NCBI RefSeq assembly: GCF_030582395.1
Contig: NZ_CP104381.1
Coordinates: 2,418,001-2,482,000 of the forward strand
Length of the DNA: 64,000 nt
Reading direction: 5' to 3'
Source: Ralstonia pickettii
GTDB lineage: Bacteria > Pseudomonadota > Gammaproteobacteria > Burkholderiales > Burkholderiaceae
Position 1 is the first letter of the stretch. Every line of letters begins with the position of its first letter. A program made the position numbers and the translations under genes. Positions 26,581 to 38,581 of the stretch are shown piece after piece. The notes below the pieces were generated by a model that saw only the letters and a list, made by a program, of their open reading frames with translations, was not told the DNA's origin and searched no databases.

Positions 26581-29460
26581 ATGTCCGATTCCAAGAAGCC
26601 TACGCCGGAGAAGAGCAAGTACCCGGTCAACCTGCTGGACACGCCCTTCCCCATGCGCGGCGACCTGCCCAAGCGCGAACCGCTGTGGGTCAAGCAATGG
26701 CAGGACAAGCAGCTCTACAAGAAGATCCGCGCCGCGCGGAAGGGCGCGAAGAAGTTCATCCTTCACGACGGCCCGCCGTATGCCAACGGCGATCTGCACA
26801 TCGGCCATGCGGTCAACAAGATCCTCAAGGACATGGTGATCAAGGCGCGCGGCCTGACCGGGCTGGACGCCGTCTATGTGCCGGGCTGGGATTGCCACGG
26901 CATGCCGATCGAAATCCAGATCGAAAAGCAGTTCGGCAAGGGCCTGCCGGTCAAGGAAGTACAAGAGAAAGCGCGTGCCTACGCCACGGGCCAGATCGCT
27001 CGCCAGAAGGCGGATTTCGAACGCCTGGGCGTGCTGGGCGACTGGGCCGATCCGTACCTGACCATGAACTTCCGCAACGAAGCGGATGAAGTGCGTGCGC
27101 TGGGCAAGATCCTGGAAAAGGGCTACGTGTTCCGCGGCCTGAAGCCGGTCAACTGGTGCTTCGACTGCGGCTCGGCATTGGCCGAAGCGGAAGTCGAATA
27201 TGCGGATCGTACCGACCTGTCGATCGACGTCGGCTTCCCGTTCGCCGACATCGACGCGCTGGCGAGCGCCTTCCACGTCGGCGCCGATGTGCTCAAGGCC
27301 AAGCCGGGTTGGATCGTGATCTGGACCACCACGCCGTGGACGATTCCGTCCAACCAGGCGCTGAACCTGCACCCGGAAATCGAATACGCGCTGGTCGACA
27401 CGGCGCGCGGGCTGCTGATCGTTGCCAAGGAGCGCGTCGAAGCCTGCCTGCAAAGCTGGAAGCTCGAAGGCACCGTCCTGGCCACGTGCGAAGGCGCAGC
27501 CCTGTCGGGCGTACGTTTCCACCATCCGCTCGCCAAGATGGACGCGGGGTACGATCGCACCTCGCCGGTCTATCTGGGCGACTACGTGACCATCGACACC
27601 GGTACCGGCATCGTCCACTCCGCGCCCGCCTACGGCGTGGAAGACTTCCAGTCGTGCAAGGCCCACAACATGCCCGACTCGGAAATCATCAACCCGGTGA
27701 TGGGCAACGGCGTGTACGCGTCGACGCTGCCGCTGTTCGGCGGCCAGATGATCTGGGATGCCAACCCGAAGATCGTCGAAGTGCTGCGCGAATCGGGCAA
27801 CCTGTTCGATGCGCACAAGTACGCGCATAGCTACATGCACTGCTGGCGCCACAAGACGCCGATCATCTATCGCGCCACGTCGCAGTGGTTTGCGGGGATG
27901 GACGTGCAGCCTAACGACGGCAACAGCACGCTGCGTGAAACGGCGCTGGCAGGCATCGATGCCACCGCGTTCTACCCGTCGTGGGGCAAGCAGCGCCTTC
28001 ACAATATGATTGCCAACCGCCCGGACTGGACGCTCTCGCGGCAGCGCCAATGGGGTGTGCCGATGGCCTTCTTCGTGCACAAGGAAACCGGCGCGCTGCA
28101 CCCGCGTACGCCCGAACTGCTGGAGCAGGTGGCCCAGCGCATCGAACAAAGCGGCATCGAAGCCTGGCAGACGCTCGACCCGCGGGAGCTGCTCGGCGAC
28201 GAGGCTGACATGTACGAGAAGAATCGCGACACGCTCGACGTGTGGTTCGACTCGGGCACGACGCACTGGCACGTCATCCGTGGCTCGCATGCGGCGGATC
28301 TGTACGATGCATCGGCCGACTTGCCGGACGGCCGCTTGGCTGATCTGTACTTGGAAGGTTCCGACCAGCACCGCGGCTGGTTCCATTCGTCGCTGCTGAC
28401 GGCTTCGATGCTGTACGGCAAGCCGCCATACAAGGGCCTGCTCACGCACGGCTTCACGGTCGACGGCGAAGGCCGGAAGATGTCCAAGTCGATCGGCAAC
28501 ACGATCGCGCCGCAGGAAATCGCCAACAAGATGGGCGCCGAGATCATCCGCCTGTGGGTGGCCTCGACCGACTACTCGGGCGAACTGGCCATCTCGGATG
28601 AGATCCTGAAGCGCGTGGTGGAAGGCTATCGCCGCATCCGCAACACGCTGCGCTTCCTGCTCGCCAACCTGACCGATTACGACCACGCCAAGCACGCCCT
28701 GCCGACCGAGCAATGGCTGGAAATCGACCGCTATGCCGTGGCGTTGACGGATTCGCTGCAAAAGGAAGTTCTTTCGCACTACGACGTGTACGAGTTCCAC
28801 CCGGTGGTCGCCAAGCTGCAGACGTTCTGCTCGGAAGACCTGGGCGGCTTCTACCTCGACGTGCTGAAGGACCGCCTGTACACCACGGCGCCCGATTCCG
28901 TGGCGCGCCGCTCGGCACAGAACGCGCTGTATCACATCACCCAGGCCATGCTGCACTGGATGGCGCCGTTCCTGTCGTTCACGGCCGAAGAGGCATGGCA
29001 GGTCTTCGCACACGGCACCGAGCACACCGACACCATCTTCACCAGCACGTATTACAACGCTCCAGTGCCGCAAGGCGCCAGCGCCCTGCTGGAGAAGTGG
29101 GCCGCCATCCGCAACGTGCGCGGAGAAGTGACCAAGCAACTGGAAGCGCTACGCATCGATGGCAAGATCGGCTCGTCGCTGCAGGCCGAAGTGACGGTGT
29201 CGGCGGGCGAATCGGTGCATGACGCGCTGGCCAGCCTCGGCGACGATCTGCGCTTCGTGCTGATCACGTCGGCGGCCAAGCTGGAACGCGCGCCGGAAGG
29301 CGGCGATCTGCTCATCACCGTGGTGCCGTCGCCGCACGCCAAGTGCGAGCGCTGCTGGCACTACCGCGCCGACGTCGGCCACGACCACGCCCACCCGACC
29401 CTCTGCAAGCGCTGCACCGACAACCTGTTCGGCGCCGGCGAACAACGGAGCGCTGCCTGA
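26581..29460 (+). CDS. ileS: Isoleucyl-tRNA synthetase
   Basis: This is a 959-residue class-I synthetase charging tRNA-Ile, with a CP1 editing domain. HIGH is at residues 73-76 ([11 protein letters not shown]), KMSKS at about 633-637 ([10 protein letters not shown]), and the editing-domain segment is [15 protein letters not shown]. The C-terminal zinc-binding cysteines are CERCWH and CKRCTDN, which mark the proteobacterial (non-mupirocin-resistant) type. The start [11 protein letters not shown] at 26581 follows CATCACACC without a strong Shine-Dalgarno. Its TGA overlaps the lspA ATG (TGATG). Confidence 0.98.
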   Translation: MSDSKKPTPEKSKYPVNLLDTPFPMRGDLPKREPLWVKQWQDKQLYKKIRAARKGAKKFILHDGPPYANGDLHIGHAVNKILKDMVIKARGLTGLDAVYVPGWDCHGMPIEIQIEKQFGKGLPVKEVQEKARAYATGQIARQKADFERLGVLGDWADPYLTMNFRNEADEVRALGKILEKGYVFRGLKPVNWCFDCGSALAEAEVEYADRTDLSIDVGFPFADIDALASAFHVGADVLKAKPGWIVIWTTTPWTIPSNQALNLHPEIEYALVDTARGLLIVAKERVEACLQSWKLEGTVLATCEGAALSGVRFHHPLAKMDAGYDRTSPVYLGDYVTIDTGTGIVHSAPAYGVEDFQSCKAHNMPDSEIINPVMGNGVYASTLPLFGGQMIWDANPKIVEVLRESGNLFDAHKYAHSYMHCWRHKTPIIYRATSQWFAGMDVQPNDGNSTLRETALAGIDATAFYPSWGKQRLHNMIANRPDWTLSRQRQWGVPMAFFVHKETGALHPRTPELLEQVAQRIEQSGIEAWQTLDPRELLGDEADMYEKNRDTLDVWFDSGTTHWHVIRGSHAADLYDASADLPDGRLADLYLEGSDQHRGWFHSSLLTASMLYGKPPYKGLLTHGFTVDGEGRKMSKSIGNTIAPQEIANKMGAEIIRLWVASTDYSGELAISDEILKRVVEGYRRIRNTLRFLLANLTDYDHAKHALPTEQWLEIDRYAVALTDSLQKEVLSHYDVYEFHPVVAKLQTFCSEDLGGFYLDVLKDRLYTTAPDSVARRSAQNALYHITQAMLHWMAPFLSFTAEEAWQVFAHGTEHTDTIFTSTYYNAPVPQGASALLEKWAAIRNVRGEVTKQLEALRIDGKIGSSLQAEVTVSAGESVHDALASLGDDLRFVLITSAAKLERAPEGGDLLITVVPSPHAKCERCWHYRADVGHDHAHPTLCKRCTDNLFGAGEQRSAA

Positions 29461-29984
29461 TGGCCACTCGCAACAACGGCAAGAGCAAATCGATCGGGAT
29501 GAAGAAGAGCAGCGGCGGTCATGGCGTGGGCCCCTGGCTGGGCCTGGCCGTCATCTGGATCCTGCTGGACCAGTTGACCAAGATCGCCGTCCTCAAAACC
29601 TTCACGTACGGCGAGTCGCGGCCGATCACCGGCTTCTTCAACCTGGTGCTCGCCTATAACAAGGGAGCGGCGTTTTCGTTCCTGGCCGCGGCGGGGGGCT
29701 GGCAGCGCTGGTTCTTCACGGGGCTGGGCGTGGCGGCGGCGCTGTTCATCGTGTGGCTGCTCAAGCGGCACAGCGGGCAGAAGATGTTCTGCTTCGCGCT
29801 GGCGCTGATTCTGGGCGGCGCGCTGGGCAACGTGATCGACCGCGTCATCTACGGCCACGTGGTCGACTTTCTCGACTTCTACCTGCACAACTACCACTGG
29901 CCGGCCTTCAACGTGGCGGACTGCGGCATCACCATCGGTGCGGTGCTGCTGATCGTCGACGAATTGCGGCGCGTGCGTCGCTAA
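29460..29984 (+). CDS. lspA: Lipoprotein signal peptidase (SPase II)
   Basis: This is a 174-residue inner-membrane aspartyl protease that removes signal peptides from prolipoproteins. It has four hydrophobic helices and a positively charged N-terminal tail of about 25 residues. Conserved segments are [39 protein letters not shown] (catalytic Asp region) and [11 protein letters not shown] (second Asp, usually NVADS). The ATG overlaps the ileS stop. The ileS-lspA pair is highly conserved. Confidence 0.96.
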   Translation: MATRNNGKSKSIGMKKSSGGHGVGPWLGLAVIWILLDQLTKIAVLKTFTYGESRPITGFFNLVLAYNKGAAFSFLAAAGGWQRWFFTGLGVAAALFIVWLLKRHSGQKMFCFALALILGGALGNVIDRVIYGHVVDFLDFYLHNYHWPAFNVADCGITIGAVLLIVDELRRVRR

Positions 29985-29991
29985 GACTGCC

Positions 29992-30354
29992 GTGTCAGAC
30001 CTCCAGCATTGGAACGGCGAAGCGGTGCTGTGCCTCGATGAGGCCGGCCCGCGCATCGCCACGAACAGGACGCGCTGGTCCATCTGAGCGGCGAGGCGCC
30101 GGGCAAGGTACATCGATGGTTGCCGCGCCGGTCATCCGCCTCGATGCGGCGTTCTGAGCGCTGCGCACCGGCCCGGCCGGCGGCATCGCGCAGAAGGTCA
30201 CCCCCCCGAAGCTCGCCGTCTTCGGCGGCATCTCGGCGCATCTCCACGCCAGCAGCGCGCTGCGCGACTGGTTGCGGGATTTCTACCAGCGCGACGCGAT
30301 CCGCCCTCGCTGGGCGACTTGGCCGCCGATGCCCGGCCCGTGCGCGCTGAGTAA
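29992..30354 (+). pseudogene. Degraded gene remnant between lspA and the YdcF-like gene
   Basis: Coding-like fragments lie in different rightward frames. A GTG-started piece, VSDLQHWNGEAVLCLDEAGP, is followed by EQDALVHLSGEAPGKVHRW in another frame. KLAVFGGISAHLHASSALRD then DWLRDFYQRDAI continues in a third, and PSLGDLAADARPVRAE ends at TAA 30352. Reading across them needs at least two or three frame changes and passes internal stops. This suggests a roughly 120-residue protein that has decayed. The original family is not recognised. The alternative is chance coding-like sequence in GC-rich DNA. Confidence 0.45.
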
Positions 30355-30363
30355 GGCCCGGGT

Positions 30364-30951
30364 TCAGTAGCGCACGGCGTACCACGCCCGCTTTACGTAC
30401 TCGGCAAGAATCGAGCCGGCTTCGTAGACCGGCACCGACTTGGCCAGCGTGTCGCCCGGGAATACGCCCTGCGCACCCCACGTGATTTCCGGCCACTCCT
30501 TGCGAAACACGGCCAGCGCCCGACCGGTGTGATACCAGCTCGTGACCAGTATTGCGCTTTGCACCTGCTGGCCCGCTAGCGTCTGGCGTGTCATCCGCGC
30601 ATTTTCCATCGTGCTGCCTGACACACATTCGTGGCCGATGCGCTCTGCGGGCACACCCGCCATCACCAAGCGACGTTCGATCAGCAGGCAATCGCCCTGC
30701 CCGCTCACGAACACGCGGGGCGCCGCGCCTGCGTGGTACAGCTCGGCCGCGCCAATTACCCGCTGACCCGATTCGCCGCCCAGCACGACGATCACGTCGG
30801 CGTGTGCAAGCCTCGGCTCCTCGCGCAACCAACTTTTGGCCCCGCAGACGAGCACGGCACTGAACACCATTGCAACAATGGCGCAACCGCCAATCCAGGC
30901 GAGGACACCGCGAACTGTCGAACGACCGAAAACCATATCGGGAATACGCAT
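30364..30951 (-). CDS. YdcF/SanA-like (DUF218) membrane protein
   Basis: This 195-residue protein has one N-terminal membrane anchor (about 17-36, GGCAIVAMVFSAVLVCG) and a DUF218 domain. The domain is marked by ADVIVVLGGESGQRVIGAAEL, GAAPRVFVSGQGD, a SGSTMENARMT segment and ILVTSWYHTGRALAVF. Relatives (ElyC, SanA, YdcF) act in envelope biogenesis or bind nucleotides; the precise role is unknown. The start at 30951 (MRIPDM) is preferred because the frame further upstream contains no family sequence. It is divergent from coaBC. Confidence 0.85.
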   Translation of the reverse strand: MRIPDMVFGRSTVRGVLAWIGGCAIVAMVFSAVLVCGAKSWLREEPRLAHADVIVVLGGESGQRVIGAAELYHAGAAPRVFVSGQGDCLLIERRLVMAGVPAERIGHECVSGSTMENARMTRQTLAGQQVQSAILVTSWYHTGRALAVFRKEWPEITWGAQGVFPGDTLAKSVPVYEAGSILAEYVKRAWYAVRY

Positions 30952-31085
30952 TTGACGAAAAACCGTGGCGCCACACGCGCCGTAGGGCAAGCCGGTATCA
31001 TCGCCACTGTTCAGCAGGAAGCCCGGGCACCGGGTTGTATCCTGCCCACGCATATTGAGTCAATCGGATTCCCAAGCGGGTTGTT

Positions 31086-32291
31086 ATGGAACTGCAAGGC
31101 AAACATTTCGTCCTCGGCCTGACCGGCGGCATCGCGTGCTACAAGTCCGCCGAGCTGGTGCGGCTGTTGACCAAGGCCGGCGCGACCGTGCAGGTCGTGA
31201 TGACCGAGGCCGCCGCGCACTTCATCACACCGGTGACGATGCAGGCGCTTTCCGGCCGCCCGGTCTTTACGTCGCAGTGGGATGGCCGCATTGGCAACAA
31301 CATGCCGCACATCGACCTGTCGCGCGAGGCCGATGCCATCGTCATCGCGCCGGCGTCCACCGACTTTCTGGCCAAGCTCGCGCATGGCATGGCAGACGAT
31401 CTGCTCTCTACGCTATGCATCGCACGTGATTGCCCCCTGCTCGTGGCGCCCGCGATGAACCGGCAGATGTGGGCCGCACCAGCCACACAACGCAATGCCG
31501 CCCAACTGCGCGCCGACGACGTCACCCTGCTCGGCCCCGATGCCGGCGACCAGGCCTGCGGCGAAGTCGGCGACGGCCGCATGCTCGAGCCGGAAGACAT
31601 CGTCGAGCAACTCATCGGCTTCTTCCAGCCCAAGCTGCTGCGCGGCCACCGCCTGCTGTTGACGGCGGGCCCGACCTTCGAGCCAATCGACCCGGTGCGC
31701 GGCATCACGAACCTGTCCAGCGGCAAGATGGGCTTTGCCTTGGCGCGGGCGGCATCGCAGGCCGGTGCCGAAGTCACGCTCGTCGCTGGGCCGTGCCATC
31801 AGGAAACGCCTGCGGGCGTATTGCGCATCGATGTGCAGACCGCCCAGCAGATGCACGATGCCGTCATGCGCGAACTGGACACCACGAAGAACGACATCTT
31901 CATTGCCGTGGCCGCCGTGGCGGATTGGCGCGTGGCCCAAGCCGCGGAGCAGAAGCTCAAGAAGCAGAGCGATTCCGACGTACCGACACTTACGTTCACG
32001 CAAAACCCGGACATCCTGGCCGCCGTGGCACGTCGTGCGAATGCGCCGTTCTGCGTCGGCTTTGCAGCAGAAACCGAACGCCTGGAGGAGTTCGGCGAGG
32101 CCAAGCGTCAGAAAAAAGGCATCCCGTTGCTGGTCGGCAATCTCGGCCACCAGACTTTCGGCCGCGACGACAACGAAGTGGCGCTCTTCGATGCAAAGGG
32201 GATCACGCGCCTGCCGCGTGCCGACAAGCTGACGCTCGCGCGCCAGATCGTCGCAGCCATCGCCGACCGCGTGCACGGAGCACGGTCATGA
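31086..32291 (+). CDS. coaBC: Bifunctional phosphopantothenoylcysteine decarboxylase/ligase
   Basis: This is a 401-residue coenzyme A enzyme. The N-terminal FMN-dependent decarboxylase (CoaC) has LGLTGGIACYKSAELVR, the His of MPHIDLSREAD, the substrate clamp APAMNRQMW and the catalytic Cys in GDQACGEVGDGRM. The C-terminal ligase (CoaB) has LLTAGPTFEPIDPVRGITNLSSGKMG, AAVADWR and VGFAAET. It is followed by an LLM oxidoreductase gene with a 4-base overlap and then by dut. The coaBC-dut neighbourhood is widely conserved. Confidence 0.97.
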   Translation: MELQGKHFVLGLTGGIACYKSAELVRLLTKAGATVQVVMTEAAAHFITPVTMQALSGRPVFTSQWDGRIGNNMPHIDLSREADAIVIAPASTDFLAKLAHGMADDLLSTLCIARDCPLLVAPAMNRQMWAAPATQRNAAQLRADDVTLLGPDAGDQACGEVGDGRMLEPEDIVEQLIGFFQPKLLRGHRLLLTAGPTFEPIDPVRGITNLSSGKMGFALARAASQAGAEVTLVAGPCHQETPAGVLRIDVQTAQQMHDAVMRELDTTKNDIFIAVAAVADWRVAQAAEQKLKKQSDSDVPTLTFTQNPDILAAVARRANAPFCVGFAAETERLEEFGEAKRQKKGIPLLVGNLGHQTFGRDDNEVALFDAKGITRLPRADKLTLARQIVAAIADRVHGARS

Positions 32292-33334
32292 GCCCCGCAC
32301 CGATTCGTCTATCGGTCCTGGACCAAAGCCCCGTCATCTACGGCCACAGCGCGCGCGATGCCATCGCCGCGACGGTCGACCTGGCGCAACTGACGGATGC
32401 GCTCGGCTACACGCGCTACTGGTGCGCAGAACACCACGGCCTGCGCGGCGTCAGCAACCCTGCGCCGGAAGTGATGATCGCCCGCGTGGCAAGCGCCACG
32501 AAGCACCTGCGCGTCGGCTCCGGCGGTGTGATGCTGCCGTACTACAGCCCGTTCAAGTTGGCCGAGCAGTTCCGCCTGCTGGAGGCGCTGTTTCCGAACC
32601 GCATCGACCTGGGCGTCGGCCGCGCACCGGGCGGCGACATGCGTACCGCGCAGGCCGTAGCCATGGGTGACTACAACCGCGGCGACATCTTCCCGCAGCA
32701 GGTGCAGGAACTGATCTGGCACCTGACGGGCACGCTGCCGCCGGATCACCCCGCCTATGGCGTCATCCTGCAGCCCGAGATCGATACCCGACCCGAACTG
32801 TGGGTGCTCGGCTCCAGCGATTTCGGCGGCGCGCTCGCAGCTCGCCTGGGCATCCGTTTCGCGTTCGCGCACTTCATCAATCCGCACGTCGGGCACATCG
32901 TTGCGCAGCAGTACCGCACCGATTTCGAACCCGGCTACGATGCACGCCCGTATAGCGCCGCCGCCATCTTTGTCATCGCCACCGACACCGAAGCCGAGGC
33001 GCGCCGCTACGAGGCTGCGATTGATCTGCGCCGTGTGCAAATGGCGCTTGGCGTGAATGGCCCGATCCCCACCGTCGAACAAGGCGAAGCCCACGTCTAC
33101 ACCGAGCGCGACCAAGCCATCGTCATGCGCGAGCGCCCGCGCAGCATCATCGGCACGCCGGAATCCGTCGCCGAGCAGATGCATGCGCTCAAAGAACGCT
33201 TTGTCGCCGATGAACTGATCGTGCTAACCGTCGCGCCAAGCTACAAGGCGCGCCTGCGCTCCTACGAGCTGCTGGCCGAGGCGTTTGCGCTACCATCTCC
33301 GGCTTCTGCAACCTCTTCGGCCAGCCCCGCATGA
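32288..33334 (+). CDS. LLM class flavin-dependent oxidoreductase
   Basis: This is a 348-residue luciferase-like monooxygenase-family TIM barrel of the YhbW type. It opens [20 protein letters not shown], with the family signature [21 protein letters not shown]. It then has [21 protein letters not shown] and [14 protein letters not shown]. The electron donor and substrate are unknown. It sits between coaBC and dut with 4-base overlaps on both sides, so it is made from the same transcript as the CoA enzyme and dUTPase. No functional link between them is obvious. Confidence 0.92.
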   Translation: MSPAPIRLSVLDQSPVIYGHSARDAIAATVDLAQLTDALGYTRYWCAEHHGLRGVSNPAPEVMIARVASATKHLRVGSGGVMLPYYSPFKLAEQFRLLEALFPNRIDLGVGRAPGGDMRTAQAVAMGDYNRGDIFPQQVQELIWHLTGTLPPDHPAYGVILQPEIDTRPELWVLGSSDFGGALAARLGIRFAFAHFINPHVGHIVAQQYRTDFEPGYDARPYSAAAIFVIATDTEAEARRYEAAIDLRRVQMALGVNGPIPTVEQGEAHVYTERDQAIVMRERPRSIIGTPESVAEQMHALKERFVADELIVLTVAPSYKARLRSYELLAEAFALPSPASATSSASPA

Positions 33335-33777
33335 AACTCGACGTCAAGATCCTCGACGCCCGCCTGCACGAACAGCTCCCTCAGTACGCCACCACCGGCA
33401 GCGCGGGGCTGGACCTGCGCGCCTGCATCGACGCCCCGCTCACCATCGAGCCCGGCACCACGCATCTGGTCCCGACCGGCATGGCCATCCACCTGGCCGA
33501 TCCGGGCTATGCCGCGCTGATCCTGCCGCGCTCGGGCATGGGCCACAAACATGGCATCGTGCTGGGCAACCTGGTCGGCCTGATCGATTCGGATTACCAG
33601 GGCCAACTCATGGTCAGCACGTGGAACCGTGGCAGCACGGCATTCGTGCTCAATCCGATGGAGCGTCTTGCACAACTGGTGATCGTGCCGGTCGTGCAAG
33701 CCGAGCTGAACATCGTCGACGACTTTGCCGAGAGCGAGCGCGGTGCCGGTGGTTTCGGCAGCACCGGGCGCCACTGA
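33331..33777 (+). CDS. dut: Deoxyuridine 5'-triphosphate nucleotidohydrolase
   Basis: This is a 148-residue trimeric dUTPase that hydrolyses dUTP to dUMP, keeping uracil out of DNA. All five motifs are visible: [46 protein letters not shown] and the flexible tail [12 protein letters not shown]. It overlaps the LLM gene stop by 4 bases and ends before a two-way terminator. Confidence 0.97.
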   Translation: MKLDVKILDARLHEQLPQYATTGSAGLDLRACIDAPLTIEPGTTHLVPTGMAIHLADPGYAALILPRSGMGHKHGIVLGNLVGLIDSDYQGQLMVSTWNRGSTAFVLNPMERLAQLVIVPVVQAELNIVDDFAESERGAGGFGSTGRH

Positions 33778-33799
33778 CAACATCGCCTACGCATAAGAA

Positions 33800-33826
33800 A
33801 AAAGGCCCGGGACGTCCGGGCCTTTT
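33800..33826. terminator. Bidirectional terminator between dut and clpA
   Basis: AAAAGGCCCGG and CCGGGCCTTTT (11 bp) flank a 5-base loop. A/T runs on both sides serve the convergent coaBC-LLM-dut and clpS-clpA transcripts. Confidence 0.9.
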
Positions 33827-33845
33827 GTTTGGTGCGACAAGCGCG

Positions 33846-36130
<2,285 letters not shown>

Positions 36131-36134
<4 letters not shown>

Positions 36135-36457
36135 GCTTCCTCCATCACACACTGCAACGGGTGGCCCGCTTGCCGTGCATGGGTTGATACCAATTCCACT
36201 TTCGTCGCGGCGATATCTCGAGTGTAGATACCGCACACGCCCTTACCTTCCCGATGCACAGTCAGCATGATCTGTGTGGCAGTCTCCCGGTCTTTGCTGA
36301 AGTATTGCTGAAGAATCATCACGACGAATTCCATCGGGGTGTAGTCGTCGTTGAGCAGCAGCACCTTGTACATCGCGGGCGGTTTGAGCGCTTGCTCTTT
36401 CCGCTCCAGGACGGTGCCTGCATCGTGTTGTGGAGTGGTCGCTTGCCGGATTGCCAT
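36131..36457 (-). CDS. clpS: Clp protease adaptor ClpS
   Basis: This is a 108-residue adaptor that binds N-degron substrates and hands them to ClpA. A disordered N-terminal tail (about 1-25) is followed by [20 protein letters not shown], with the acidic NDD residues that bind the substrate N-terminus. The conserved [20 protein letters not shown] comes next. It is coupled to clpA by an ATGA overlap. Confidence 0.97.
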
Positions 36458-37033
36458 GGTCTTATTCTAACCACTCCTTTCGAGTTCGCAATTTGGGGAA
36501 ATAACGCCGACTTCAAGGTCTACAAACGGTTTGCCCGATGCCGCGTGCGTCGATCAGCCCTCGGGCGCGAAGGGTTTTACCGCCTGCAGGCTGACTGGAG
36601 CGGGCGCAAGGTCCGGGCCTGAAACGGCAGCCGTTTTGTGTACTTTGGGGCGACCGACTCGATTTCGAGCAAATCTTCTTCAGAAACTGACCGTTTTTCG
36701 CCACAGACCCACCTATTGTGGCCTTGACAGTCTGTTGCATTCCTCGAACAATCGAATTCAACATGTGCGCCCTACTGCCCCGCAAACCGTTGGCAGCGAG
36801 CCGCATGAATGGTGAGCCCGGGAGGCCTCACACCAGTCGACAACAGATCGACAACCGCTTCAGGCTGTGGTGTTTGCCACAAGAAGACCGATCGCTTGCG
36901 GCGCGGTTCCACCCGCGCCATTCGTCGTGCCTCGCAGGCCGGCGGCCGGGCGATGACTGCGCGGTACCGCTCTGCACTGCCCCGACAGGCATACCCTCCC
37001 GGCTCTGACTTGTGATTTAACGGAGGGGTTTTC
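36458..37033. other. Long intergenic region with the cold-shock gene leader
   Basis: This 576-base gap contains no convincing ORF. It holds the clpS promoter (leftward), the csp promoter (36724-36752) and a presumed csp 5' leader of about 275 bases. A hairpin GTGAG / CTCAC at about 36810-36829 lies in the leader. A strong GGAGGGG ribosome site at about 37022-37028 precedes the csp ATG. Confidence 0.55.
36724..36752 (+). promoter_or_regulatory. Promoter of the cold-shock gene
   Basis: A perfect TTGACA (36724-36729) and AACAAT (36747-36752) are 17 bases apart. The predicted start is near 36759, leaving an unusually long 5' untranslated leader, as is typical of cold-inducible csp mRNAs. Confidence 0.5.
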
Positions 37034-37237
37034 ATGGCACTCGGTACGGTCAAATGGTTTAACGACGCCAAGGGTTTCGGTTTCATCTCGCCTGACGAAG
37101 GCGGCGAGGAGCTGTTCGCGCATTTCTCGGCCATCCAAATGGCTGGCTTCAAGACGCTCAAGGAAAATCAGCGCGTCTCGTTTGAAGTGACGCAAGGCCC
37201 GAAGGGCAAGCAGGCCACCAACATCCAGGCTGCCTGA
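37034..37237 (+). CDS. CspA-family cold-shock protein
   Basis: This is a 67-residue single OB-fold RNA/ssDNA chaperone. It has [20 protein letters not shown] with RNP1 (KGFGFI), then ELFAHFSAI with RNP2 (LFAHF, usually VFVHF) and [10 protein letters not shown] at the end. Length and sequence match betaproteobacterial CspA/CspD-like proteins. A long leader and a strong terminator flank the single-gene unit. Confidence 0.96.
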   Translation: MALGTVKWFNDAKGFGFISPDEGGEELFAHFSAIQMAGFKTLKENQRVSFEVTQGPKGKQATNIQAA

Positions 37238-37589
37238 TGGGCGTTGTGCGGCACCTTGCCGCATGGCGAGGGTGCGCAAATGCAAAAAACCCGGCGACAT
37301 GCCGGGTTTTTTGTTGCCCGGGCGCAGGACAAAGACGGCGGTGCACCGCGCGCAACACGCCGTTTCGGGCAATCCGGGTTCCATCGAGGGCACAAATGGC
37401 ATCCTCACCGGCTCAGATGGCAACACATTCGACCTGGGCAGCCTCAGATCGCAGATCACCCGGCACGCTTGCGACAAGATCCTGTCGCAGGGCAAATCGC
37501 TGCTTTAGGCCGCGGCGCAGGCGAGCGCGCACTACACTGCAATATCGATTGACCGTTCGCCCGCCCCTTCTTCGCTCCCAAGGAACCTC
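37238..37589. other. Intergenic region between csp and the DUF4126 gene
   Basis: This gap contains the csp terminator (37284-37312). A rightward 81-codon frame (37263-37508) has no family features and would begin inside the terminator, so it was not called. AAGGAA at 37580-37585 is the ribosome site of the next gene, with a TACACT -10-like element at about 37541-37546. Confidence 0.5.
37284..37312 (+). terminator. Terminator of the cold-shock gene
   Basis: AAAAAACCCGGC and GCCGGGTTTTTT (12 bp) flank a 5-base loop, 46 bases after the stop. Confidence 0.9.
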
Positions 37590-38210
37590 ATGCTGGAAAC
37601 CGCCGCGCTGGCAGCCGGACTCTCCTGGACCAGCGGATTTCGCCTCTACTTGGCCGTATTTGCTGCGGGCGTCCTGGGCCGCACGGGTTGGCTACATTTG
37701 CCGCCCGGCCTGCAGATGCTGGAATCGTGGTGGGTGATCGGCCTGGCCGGTGTGCTGGCGGTGGCGGAATTCCTGGCCGACAAGATTCCCGGTTTCGATT
37801 CGGTGTGGGATGGCATCCAGACCTTCATCCGCGTGCCTGCGGGTGCGATTCTGGCCGCCGCCGCGTTCGGGCAGCTCGATCCGCAATGGATGGTGGCCGC
37901 AGGCTTGATTGGCGGGACGCTGGCCGGCACCGCGCATGCCACAAAGGCCGGCACGCGCGCACTGATCAACACGTCGCCGGAGCCGTTTTCGAACTGGGTG
38001 GCGTCGTTCAGTGAAGACGTGGCTGCCAGCGGCGGTTTGTTGATGGCGTTCTTCCTGCCGATTGCGTTTCTGGTGGTGCTGGCGCTGCTGCTGTTGGTAT
38101 CGGTGTGGCTGCTGCCCAAACTGTGGCGCGGTGTGCGGCGACTGCGCGATGCATTGCGCGGGCGCTCGCCTGGGCCACAATCGCCCGGCACAACGCGGTT
38201 GCCGCACTGA
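37590..38210 (+). CDS. DUF4126 family membrane protein
   Basis: This is a 206-residue membrane protein with about four or five hydrophobic helices. It begins AALAAGLSWTSGFRLYLAVFA, the usual DUF4126 opening. The central AEFLADKIPGFDSVWDGIQT motif and ATKAGTRALINTSPEPFSNW are the family signatures. The function is unknown. The C-terminus is a short Arg/Pro-rich cytosolic tail. It is apparently transcribed alone. Confidence 0.85.
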   Translation: MLETAALAAGLSWTSGFRLYLAVFAAGVLGRTGWLHLPPGLQMLESWWVIGLAGVLAVAEFLADKIPGFDSVWDGIQTFIRVPAGAILAAAAFGQLDPQWMVAAGLIGGTLAGTAHATKAGTRALINTSPEPFSNWVASFSEDVAASGGLLMAFFLPIAFLVVLALLLLVSVWLLPKLWRGVRRLRDALRGRSPGPQSPGTTRLPH

Positions 38211-38334
38211 GGCACCATCCGAACGCGCAGCGGCGAGAAACAGCATCCGCGCCGCGCATGCGCATCCCCTAGGCAAATTCTGATTTATAGTTTCGCCCCT
38301 GCTCAGACGAAGCGGCCATCGGTACACTCGCGCC

Positions 38335-38550
38335 ATCGCTTTCAGTGCCATAGAGAAAGCGATCGAGGTGTGGAAACCTCGGGTATAGCGGGCAAGCGCC
38401 GAGCATAGGTGCTTGTCCTCAAACACTATGGCTTGGCTTCGTCTTCCTCCTAGGGCGAGCCAGGCTTGAACGGCTTCGGCCGTGCCGATCGCTGTACCTC
38501 GGTTTTCCACCTTGCCTGTGCTCGCCCACCCCTCCACCAAGGGTTGGGCG
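38335..38550 (+). ncRNA. Candidate structured RNA or riboswitch-like leader
   Basis: This roughly 215-base non-coding stretch is dense in pairing. Stems are 38335-38343/38355-38363 (9 bp), 38364-38369/38376-38381 (6 bp) and 38390-38397/38411-38418 (8 bp). Further stems are 38431-38439/38457-38465 (9 bp with GU), 38470-38474/38479-38483 closed by UUCG, and 38523-38531/38541-38550. The loop of the first stem (GCCATAG, 38347-38353) is complementary over 7 bases to 38426-38432, a possible pseudoknot. CGAGGT at 38364 can instead pair with a second ACCTCG at 38496-38501. GTGGAAACC (38370-38378) can pair with GGTTTTCCAC (38501-38510). These alternatives are mutually exclusive. I do not recognise a known class (no RNase P, tmRNA, SRP or cobalamin motifs; 6S RNA is not excluded). 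Confidence 0.5.
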
Positions 38551-38581
38551 CGGTTCCGTTCATCAGATGAAAAGGAATGCC

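Noticed and set aside
26344..29139. Long open frame (931 codons) opposite ileS
   Set aside because: It mirrors ileS codons on the other strand, is very rich in Arg, His, Val and Gln, and has no fold or motif. It is an artefact of high-GC third positions.
37263..37508. Rightward 81-codon frame after the cold-shock gene
   Set aside because: It begins within the csp transcript end and reads through the terminator. It has no ribosome site or family pattern.
38335..38550. RNase P RNA, tmRNA, SRP RNA or a cobalamin riboswitch
   Set aside because: The universal core motifs of these RNAs are not present. 6S RNA could not be ruled in or out by eye.
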